Shown here in pieces: positions 56,858-64,000 of a stretch of 64,000 bases of DNA. How positions within the stretch are numbered: the first letter of the stretch is position 1; each line of letters begins with the position of its first letter. Below the pieces are notes generated by a model. That model searched no databases and was not told the DNA's origin. It saw only the letters and a program-made list of their open reading frames with translations. The translations under genes were made by a program, and so were the position numbers. The stretch comes from Closterium sp. NIES-65 (lineage: Eukaryota; Streptophyta; Zygnematophyceae; Desmidiales; Closteriaceae): positions 868,001-932,000 of the forward strand of contig CANXME010000309.1 of assembly GCA_948144175.1 (NCBI GenBank), in the 5' to 3' direction.

Positions 56858-59800
56858 CTATCCCACTGTGAGAAGTCGGCTGCTACTTCCGTACATCCGA
56901 CCAAGTTGTCGGCGTTGCCCAAGCGAGGGCGGGGCCAACACTTCATTCCCGTTAACATCCACTATCAGAGGAGTGAACTGCACGCCCCGGTTGCGTGCAA
57001 GCAGGGGCGCGTAATCGCTCGTTTTACGACGCTCCCATTCTCTTGCCGCCACGCCTATTTGACGCCCACACTGTCCTAGCAAAGATGGAGACAGCGATAG
57101 CGGGTCCGCGACGCTGATCTCCAGGGCGTGAGCCTCTCCAGCCATTGGTCGTTGCACCGCCACATCAACCCGCTTCCCCTGCAGCACCACACTATCCTCC
57201 ATTGTCACCACCCCCCCAGGCGCCTTAGAGATCTTCGCCACCGCAAACTTCACCTCATCATGTACCCGAGATGGACCATGCTGGTGCTTGCATCTCAGGG
57301 CATGATGCGGGTCTGCTGGGTCAACATATGCTGTGCCACAAACACACCTCCCCGCCACCTGCAGCTGCTGAATTGGGAGCCCGAGCCGTATAGCAGCAGC
57401 AATGCCCCACTCCGCCGCAGTGAATGTGAGATCTGAGTGAGCCGGAACCGCCGAAACCCATGCACCAGCCCCCGGGCCCTGAAGGGATGTGAAACGGGCC
57501 AGGGTGGCATCGTCACGAGCCGAGCGACGCAGTGTCTGGAGCTCCTCTACCGCCAACAACCGCTGCCGCGCCTGGAAAAGCCGAAGAGGAGGGGCCGCTA
57601 CGCACAGAGGTAAGCCCGGCATCTCCTGGCGTATAGTCGCAGGCAGCTGCTCAAGAGCCTTGGCAAACCACGGGTCAAGAAACTCCGCCCCTGCCGAAGT
57701 GGTGAGGTACTCCGCAAACATCGCCTCCTCGCCCGCCACCCCCAACTGTGCAATATCACGCGCGGCCTGCGCCCATCCACAAACATAGGACAGCGGACTC
57801 AAAGAGGCTGCTGCCCGGATCCCAAACCCTCCGAGTCGCACAGGGAGATGCAGCTGCATGCGCGCGCGCCTAGACCGGTCGGGGTCATGCTCCCAAGTGC
57901 CAGGTGGGAAAAGCTGCTCAAAGCAATCCTCCAGACAGCTATCCCAATCCCTGAAGGCCTCCACCACCTCCGGACGCGGCGGCATAGTCCGGGCCAGGTA
58001 CATCGGCCGTGCTGAAACTGCAATGGCGAGGAGATGTGAAGCCATCTGGGGGTGGTCGAGCAGGGGGAGCCATGGCAATTGCGCCTGCAACTGTCTAAGC
58101 CGCTCCCGTAACCGGGTCACCTCCCAACCCTCCTCCCCAATAGGCATGCCCACCACAGTGAGACCCTCCTCCACCCGCTGCATCCCCAATGGCAGTGCCA
58201 GCTCCACATCCCCGCCCTCGCGCTCCCAAAACCGGCACTTGTGAGCCTGCACCTCCAGCCCCACCCATTCCAACCGCTCCCGCAGCACCCCAAACGCCTC
58301 TAGAATCCTAGCCGCCGGTCCCATGATATAGGTATCGTCTGCGTAGCTCAGGAAAAGTAGGTCCCTGAACTCTCTAGTCACCGACTCCATCACCTGCTGC
58401 TGCGTGAACGCGAAAAGAAAAGGGCCGAGCGGGTCCCCTTGCCGTGATCCTCGTGCCGACTCAAGGCTCTGTACAAAAGGGCCCGCTCGGAGGTACAGAT
58501 CGCTAGGTGTCCCGTAGAAAACACGTAAGAATGGGATCAACCCTGAGAAAGGCGACTCCCGCAGCCCCTCAAACATCGCATGACGGTGAAACGAATTGAA
58601 GGCGTTCGCGACATCTATCTGCAGCGCACACCAGTCGGGGTGAGTAGCCAGCGCTGACCGGAAAGAATGGGTAAGAATCTCTACCCCGGCCCTGGTGCCC
58701 GCTCCCAGCTGGTTGCACGGCAGAAAGTAGGAAGCCATCGTAGGGCGGAGCGAGATGCAGAGAGCTCGAGCAAGGATACGCGGAAGCACTTCCCCAATCG
58801 CGACCGGCCGGACGTCGCCGTTAGGCTTGGAAAGCCCAACTAGGTTGGATGCGGCGAGCCAGGGCCGAGCCCGCTCGGGGACCTGTCCCGCCACCCATTG
58901 GTTGAACACCTCCAACAGGTGGGAAAGGCAGGAAGGTTCAGTGAGGAAGGTGTCGCGCAGATGCTTTGTGACCCACCCCGATGGCCCTGCTGCTGAAGTG
59001 CGAGCGGCTGTATGGATAGTTCTGGCCAGGATGTCGGCCGTGAGTGGAGGCCGCTGAGGAGCATCGACGGTGAAATCACGGACCCACTGTGGTACCTCGC
59101 TAGTGCTAGCAGGGTGCTTCTCTCGCAGCGACTGCACCATGGCCTCAGACGGCCGGGCCAACTCCCCTGCTGTAAGGCAAGCCAATCCGCGGCTCCACTC
59201 TCCCACTTTACACCGAGATCGGCACCGTGACAGGCGGATGGCATCCGGGTCCTGGTCAGAGCAAGTGTAGGCAAGTGGGCGTACTGCTGGCCGCGCCGCC
59301 ACCATGGCGGAGTCGAACAGCTCCCGCCACCTCCCCTCCCAAAACGCCCCCAACCGCTCTATGATCAGCGCCTTCTGTCCTATGCCTGGCTTGGGAGGCA
59401 CGGCTAGGATGAGGCGCGGAAAAGCCAAGAGTAGGAGGGTAGCGGCTTCATCCCCCGGCCGGCTCTTCAAACGCTTTAAGACGCAACAGAGCGCGTCTAA
59501 GACCCCCGACCGAGCCCGCTGTGGGATCCGGCGCACTGTCCTCCCTCCAACCGCCTCCACACTGAAAAATGCTTCCCATTCCCAAGACGTAACCCCGGCC
59601 CACGCCTCGTCCCCAAATTCCCGCGGCGTCGGTCGCTCCTGCGTGTCGGTCTCCACCAGTGACGGGGTCGAGCCAAGTGCCTGCGCGCGCCTCTCCGCCT
59701 CAGCCGCCCGGCATACCCTCATGTGGTTCGCAGCAGCCCCTCGCGTAGCGAACGTGTGAAAACACGTGTCACACGGAAAACGAGGGCATGGGGAAGGCTG

Positions 59801-59905
59801 CATGGGAGGTTCTTCGTCCGCCTCTGACTCCTCCGCAGTCGCCATGGGGGTATCAAACTCCAAAAGTCGGCACCACTCCTCCAACTGCTGCTCCCGGTCG
59901 TCCAA
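56858..59905 (-). CDS. LINE ORF2: reverse transcriptase with C-terminal endonuclease (1015 aa)
   Basis: Copies element RNA into DNA at a nicked target. Visible parts: an N-terminal zinc-finger-like CDTCFHTFATRGAAANHMRV near residue 43; reverse transcriptase about residues 340-640 with LVGLSKPNGDVRPVAIGEVL, ALQIDVANAFNSFHR, GSRQGDPLGPFLFAF and the catalytic FLSYADDTYIMG; a thumb-like stretch to about 740; then CVCGTAYVDPADPHHALRC, a knuckle, and KRVDVAV...ALEISVADPLS, which fits a PD-(D/E)XK endonuclease with Asp and Glu present. The frame is open from end to end, so the copy may be recent or active. The start at 59905 is the first ATG after ORF1's stop. Confidence 0.85.
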   Translation of the reverse strand: MDDREQQLEEWCRLLEFDTPMATAEESEADEEPPMQPSPCPRFPCDTCFHTFATRGAAANHMRVCRAAEAERRAQALGSTPSLVETDTQERPTPREFGDEAWAGVTSWEWEAFFSVEAVGGRTVRRIPQRARSGVLDALCCVLKRLKSRPGDEAATLLLLAFPRLILAVPPKPGIGQKALIIERLGAFWEGRWRELFDSAMVAARPAVRPLAYTCSDQDPDAIRLSRCRSRCKVGEWSRGLACLTAGELARPSEAMVQSLREKHPASTSEVPQWVRDFTVDAPQRPPLTADILARTIHTAARTSAAGPSGWVTKHLRDTFLTEPSCLSHLLEVFNQWVAGQVPERARPWLAASNLVGLSKPNGDVRPVAIGEVLPRILARALCISLRPTMASYFLPCNQLGAGTRAGVEILTHSFRSALATHPDWCALQIDVANAFNSFHRHAMFEGLRESPFSGLIPFLRVFYGTPSDLYLRAGPFVQSLESARGSRQGDPLGPFLFAFTQQQVMESVTREFRDLLFLSYADDTYIMGPAARILEAFGVLRERLEWVGLEVQAHKCRFWEREGGDVELALPLGMQRVEEGLTVVGMPIGEEGWEVTRLRERLRQLQAQLPWLPLLDHPQMASHLLAIAVSARPMYLARTMPPRPEVVEAFRDWDSCLEDCFEQLFPPGTWEHDPDRSRRARMQLHLPVRLGGFGIRAAASLSPLSYVCGWAQAARDIAQLGVAGEEAMFAEYLTTSAGAEFLDPWFAKALEQLPATIRQEMPGLPLCVAAPPLRLFQARQRLLAVEELQTLRRSARDDATLARFTSLQGPGAGAWVSAVPAHSDLTFTAAEWGIAAAIRLGLPIQQLQVAGRCVCGTAYVDPADPHHALRCKHQHGPSRVHDEVKFAVAKISKAPGGVVTMEDSVVLQGKRVDVAVQRPMAGEAHALEISVADPLSLSPSLLGQCGRQIGVAAREWERRKTSDYAPLLARNRGVQFTPLIVDVNGNEVLAPPSLGQRRQLGRMYGSSSRLLTVG

Positions 59906-59932
59906 TGACTGCCCCCCTGGCTGCTGCTCTAT

Positions 59933-62900
59933 CTAGGGTGCTCCGGTCACCCCCGGCTGCCCCCCTGGCTGTAGCACTCCCAGGGGTGCTCCGGTCGCCC
60001 CCGGCTGCCCCCCTGGCTGTAGCACTCCCTGGGGTGCTCCAGTCACCCCCGGCTGCCCCCCTGTCTGTAGAACTCCCAGGGGTGCTCCGGTCACCCCCGG
60101 CTGCCCCCCTGGCTGCTGCACTCTCTGGGGTGCTCCAATCGCCCCCAGCTGCTCCCCTGGCTGTAGCGCTCCCTGGGGTGCTCCTGTCACCCCCGACTGG
60201 CCCCCTGGCTGTAGCACTCCCAGGGGTGCTCCGGTCACCCCCGGCTGCCCCCCTGGCTGTAGCACTCCTTGGGGTGCTCCGGTCACCCCCGGCTGCCCCC
60301 GTGCCTGTAGCACTCCTAGGGGTGCTCCGGTCACCCCCAGCTGCTCCCCTGGCTGTAGCACTCCCAGGGGTGCTCCGGTCACCCCCGGCTGCCCCCCTGG
60401 CTGTAACACTCCCTGGGGTGCTCCGGTCACCCCCGGCTGCCCCCCTGGCTGTAGCACTCCGTGGGGTGCTTTGGTCACCCCCGGCTGCCCCCCTGGCTGC
60501 TGCTCTCCCTCGGGTGCTCCGGTCACTCCCGGCCGCCCCCCAGGCTGCTGTGTTCTCTGGGGTGCTCCGGTCACTCCCGGCTGCCCCCCAGGCTGCTGTG
60601 TTCTCTGGGGTGCTCCGATCACCCCCGGCTGCCCCCCAGGCTGCTGTGTTCTCTGGGGTGCTCCGGTCACCCCCGGCTGCCCCCCTGACTGTAGCACTCC
60701 CAGGGGTGCTCCAGTCACCCCCAGCTGCTCCCCTAGCTGTAGCGCTCCCTGGGGTGCTCCGGACACCCCCGGCTGCCCCCCTGGCTGTAGAGCTCCCAGG
60801 GGTGCTCCGGTCACCCCCGGCTGCCCCTCTGGCTGCTGCTCTCTCTGGGGTGCTCCAATCGCCCCCAGCTGCTCCCCTGGCCAAGGCGCTCCCTGATGTG
60901 CTCCTGTCACCCCCGGCTGCCCCCCTGGCTGTAGCACTCCCAGGGGTGCTCCGGTCACCCCCAGCTGCTCCCCTAGCTGTAGCGCTCCCTGGGGTGCTCC
61001 TGTCACCCCCGGCTGCCCCCCTGGCTGTAGCACTCCCAGGGGTGCTCCGGTCACCCCCAGCTGCTCCCCTGGCTGTAGCGCTCCCTGCGGTGCTCCGGTC
61101 ACCCCCGGCTGCCCCCCTGGCTGTAGCACTCCCAAGGGTGCTCCGGTCACCCCCAGCTGCTCCCCTGGCTGTAGCGCTCCCTGAGGTGCTCCGGTCACCC
61201 CCGGCTGCCCCCCTGGCTGTAGCACTCCCAGGGGTGCTCCGGTCACCCCCAGTTGCTCCCCTAGCTGTAGCGCTCCCTGGGGTGCTCCGGTCCCCCCCGG
61301 CTGCCCCCCTGGCTGTAGCACTCCCAGGGGTGCTCCGGTCACCCCCAGCTGCTCCCCTGGCTGTAGCGCTCCCTGGGGTGCTCCGGTCACCCCCGGCTGC
61401 CCCCCTGGCTGTAGCACTCCCCGGGGTGCTCCGGTCACCCCCGGCTGCCCCCTTAGCTGCTGCTCTCTCTGGCGTGCTCCAATCGCCCCCAGCTGCTCCC
61501 CTGGCTGTAGCGCTCCGTGGGGTACTCCTGTCACCCCCGGCTGCCCCCCTGGCTGTAGCACTCCCAGGGGTGCTCCGGTCACCCCTGGCTGCCCCCCTGG
61601 CTGTAGCACTCCCAGGGGTGCTCTGGTCACCCCCGGCTGCCCCCCTGGCTGTAGCACTCCCCGGGGTGCTCCGGTCACCCCCGGCTGCCCCTCTGGCTGC
61701 TGCTCTCTCTGGGGTGCTCCAATCGCCCCCAGCTGCTCCCCTGGCCAAGGCGCTCCCTGATGTGCTCCTGTCACCCCCGGCTGCCCCCCTGGCTGTAGCA
61801 CTCCCAGGGGTGCTCCGGTCACCCCCAGCTGCTCCCCTAGCTGTAGCGCTCCCTGGGGTGCTCCGGTCACCCCCAGTTGCTCCCCTAGCTGTAGCGCTCC
61901 CTGGGGTGCTCCGGTCCCCCCCGGCTGCCCCCTTGGCTGTAGCACTCCCAGGGGTGCTCCGGTCACCCCCAGCTGCTCCCCTGGCTGTAGCGCTCCCTGG
62001 GGTGCTCCGGTCACCCCCGGCTGCCCCCCTGGCTGTAGCACTCCCCGGGGTGCTCCGGTCACCCCCGGCTGCCCCCTTAGCTGCTGCTCTCTCTGGCGTG
62101 CTCCAATCGCCCCCAGCTGCTCCCCTGGCTGTAGCGCTCCGTGGGGTACTCCTGTCACCCCCGGCTGCCCCCCTGGCTGTAGCACTCCCAGGGGTGCTCC
62201 GGTCACCCCTGGCTGCCCCCCTGGCTGTAGCACTCCCAGGGGTGCTCTGGTCACCCCCGGCTGCCCCCCTGGCTGTAGCACTCCCCGGGGTGCTCCGGTC
62301 ACCCCCGGCTGCCCCCCTGGCTGCTGCTCTCTCTGGGGTGCTCCAATCGCCCCCAGCTGCCCCCCTGGCTGTAGCGCTCCGTGGGGTGCTCCTGTCACCC
62401 CTGGCTGCCCCCCTGGCTGTAGCGCTCCCAGGGGTGCTCCGGTCACCCCCGGCTGCCCTCCTGGCTGTATCACTCCCTCGGATGCTCCGGTCACCCCTGG
62501 CTGGCCCCCGGCCCTCTGCCCTCCCTGTCGTCGCCCCCTTCGGCGCCGCGCCCGCGGCCTTTCCGCTTGGCCCGTGCCGCCCGGGCTAGTGACCCCCTGC
62601 TGATCCTGCACCTGCAACTCCTGCGACTCCCCCATCGGCAACCCCTGTTGTACGCTTCCAGTCAAGGGCTGGTTCGCCTCATGACACCCTTGCCGCCGCC
62701 CTTCCTGCGACTGGGGTTGATTCCCGATTTGACTCCCCTCCTGCACGCCTACCGGCAGCTCCCCTCGCGCCTCCTCTTGTGGCTCCTCCATCTCCACCTC
62801 CAGCTCATGCAGCTCTTGCTGCCCCCCCGCCTGCAGCTCCTGCTGCCCTCCCGCTTGCAGCTCCTGGTGACCCTCCTCTTGCAGCTCCTGCTGTCCCCCC

Positions 62901-63913
62901 GACTGCAGCTCCTGCCGTCCCCCCGCCTGCAGCTTCTGCTGCCCCCCAGCACGCAACTCCTGCTGCTCCCCGGCCCCCTGCTCCACCTCCATCGCCTCAT
63001 GCGCCTGCCGCCCTCCGGCCGGCTCCTGCTGCCCCCCCACCTGCAGCTCCTGCTGTCCCCCCGCCTGCAGCTCCTGCTGCCCCCCCGCCTGCAGCTCCTG
63101 CTGCCCCCCCGCCTGCAGCTCCTGCTGCCCCCCCGCCTGCAGCTCCTGCTGCCCCCCCGCCTGCCGCTCCTGCTGCCCCCCCGCCTGCAGCTCATTCTGC
63201 CCCCCCGCCTGCAGCTCCTGCTGCACCCCCGGCCACTCGTGCTGTCCTCTGGGCCGCAGCTCCTGCCCCCCTCCGGCCCGCCTCGCGCAGGGTCTTTCCT
63301 ACAGGGCTCCGGGCGTGCGCCTCCGTTCCTGTCGTTGGGCCAAACGTGGGCCGCGCAGTGTCGGGATGCCGCGTTCGGTGAGGGCGGAGCCCACCAACGA
63401 AGTGCCGAGGGCATGGCGACGCCTGTCGTGTGTCTCCTGCAAACGCTGGCGGTGTGCTTCCCATGCTGCCATCGCCGCATTAGGGGCAATGCTCTGCCTA
63501 AGCTCCCCGTGTACCTGTTCGCCCTCTTCTGTGACCACCCCGCCTTGATTGGGGCAATTATTGCTGCCGGCTGCGGGGCTGCCCGGAGTGTCTTCAGAGT
63601 GTGCCTCCGTCCTCACCTCCGTCGAAAGTGATCCGCACCGTTGGCGTTTGCTGGGCGTGCCTAAGAGGCACTGCTCTTGACTGTGGTGTAGGATACGGAG
63701 ATGTGGGTGTTGTGTGTCTAGTGCCGTCTCTCTGAGCCTCTTGGGGCCAGACTCCGACGGGCGCTTCCATCCCCTGGTTGCTGTCCTCTCCTCCACGTCG
63801 CCCTGGAGTTCCCCTGTTCGCCTCGGGTCTCCCCAGGGCGGCGCCGGGCGGCCTCGGTCAGGGGGTTCGGGGTTGTTGTTCATGGCGACCAGCGCTTGCA
63901 CGCTGCTGGGCAC
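59933..63913 (-). CDS. LINE ORF1: repetitive protein with one in-frame stop
   Basis: From ATG at 63913 a basic, proline-rich 204-residue segment runs to a TAG at 63301-63299. The same frame then continues to 59933, with an ATG at 63226 that could restart a 1097-residue product. The second part has QELQAGGQ-type 8-residue repeats, a middle section of Gln/Gly/Arg, and then some 50 copies of a 16-residue repeat (GGQPGVTGAPLGVLQP). No nucleic-acid-binding domain is recognised. Its placement directly before ORF2 is the main reason to call it ORF1. Composition is dominated by the 48-bp satellite, so a coding role for the repeat part is uncertain. Confidence 0.55.
59935..62510. repeat. 48-bp satellite within LINE ORF1 (about 54 units)
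   Basis: Units of CTGGCTGTAGCACTCCCAGG followed by GGTGCTCCGGTCACCCCC-GGCTGCCCCC. As 48 is a multiple of three, stop-free frames persist: two on the minus strand and at least one on the plus strand (59788-62589, 933 codons of VLRSPPAAPLAVALPG-like repeats). Blocks of several units recur (for example 61200-61500 resembles 61900-62110), so there is higher-order structure. Confidence 0.95.
62805..63235. repeat. 24-bp satellite within LINE ORF1
   Basis: Units of CTGCAGCTCCTGCTGCCCCC (24 bp) code for QQELQAGG on the minus strand. The block is interrupted once by a less repetitive stretch around 62960-63040. Confidence 0.92.
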
Positions 63914-63939
63914 TGGCGGGTTTCACGCTGCTACGCGCT

Positions 63940-64000
63940 GTTCGGGCGGATTTAACGCTGCTAAGGGTGGATTTAACGCTGCTAAGGGCAGATTTAACGC
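63940..64000. repeat. 21-bp repeat at the window edge
   Basis: TTTAACGCTGCTAAGGG units of period 21 bp (63951, 63972, 63993) run off the end of the window. The position, just upstream of ORF1 on the minus strand, would fit a promoter-type 5' repeat of the LINE. Confidence 0.8.

Larger units (their letters stand above)
56180..64000 (-). mobile_element. Non-LTR retrotransposon (LINE) with restriction-like endonuclease
   Basis: Read on the minus strand: a 5' region with 21-bp repeats running off the window, ORF1 (63913-59933), a 27-bp gap, ORF2 (59905-56858), and a 3' region of about 0.7 kb with a 40-bp repeat. ORF2 carries a reverse transcriptase followed by a Cys/His knuckle and a PD-(D/E)XK-like domain. 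This order is typical of early-branching LINE groups with a restriction-like endonuclease (R2/R4/NeSL/Utopia types) rather than an APE endonuclease. The clade cannot be fixed by eye. Neither the 3' end nor a target duplication was found, so the limits are approximate. Confidence 0.75.

Noticed and set aside
59788-62589. 933-codon plus-strand frame (VLRSPPAAPLAVALPG repeats)
   Set aside because: A shadow of the 48-bp satellite in LINE ORF1; it overlaps ORF2's start and has no non-repeat domain.
62567-63631. 354-codon plus-strand Leu/Pro-rich frame
   Set aside because: Complement of the QELQAGG repeat of ORF1; composition alone explains the long frame.

Overview
The window looks like nuclear DNA of a green-lineage eukaryote. 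It holds intron-rich genes with GT-AG introns, an MLO-family gene pair, a plant-type aspartic protease, Ty1/copia LTR elements primed by Met-tRNA-like sites, and one LINE. The proteins diverge from flowering-plant relatives and the elements resemble algal ones, so I lean towards a streptophyte (charophyte) alga. That placement is inference; no genus can be fixed from the sequence.

Layout: (1) 765-7013 (+), MLO-A, a 14-exon gene whose exon model stays in frame throughout (827 codons). (2) 7244-13305 (-), Copia-A, with two 426-bp LTRs that look identical and 5-bp target duplications. (3) 13311-13525, a decayed copy of the tail of the small gene now at 41.8-42.2 kb. (4) 14304-34233 (+), MLO-B, a second copy with the same 14-exon layout. 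It is swollen by satellites and by Copia-B (23100-31946, itself carrying a nested non-coding LTR element at 30200-31698), and several splice and coding defects mark it as a pseudogene. (5) 34467-41645 (+), Copia-C. (6) 41839-42243 (-), a small uncharacterised gene. (7) 42844-53672 (-), a membrane-anchored A1 aspartic protease of at least 11 exons. (8) 53673-56180, spacer with a tRNA-like remnant. (9) 56.2 kb to the window end (-), a LINE with a reverse transcriptase/restriction-like endonuclease ORF and a long minisatellite-bearing ORF1.

The MLO pair arose by a tandem duplication that also carried the tail of the convergent neighbour gene. Two different Copia elements then landed in the two equivalent intergenic gaps.

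The most unusual signal is in the host genes. Exon pieces, often with their splice sites, are repeated in series inside introns. At many of the duplication junctions sits a short perfect or near-perfect palindrome of the form TTTTGAG(G/T)CG(C/A)CTCAAAA or CTTTGACTCGAGTCAAAG. In two places this arrangement has grown into an indel-free satellite: 43 bp x 20 inside MLO-B exon 1, and 58 bp x 57 in a protease intron. In each, the unit is a piece of exon plus a palindrome. I regard this palindrome-linked exon stutter as the candidate undescribed system of the window, with assembly error as the main rival explanation.
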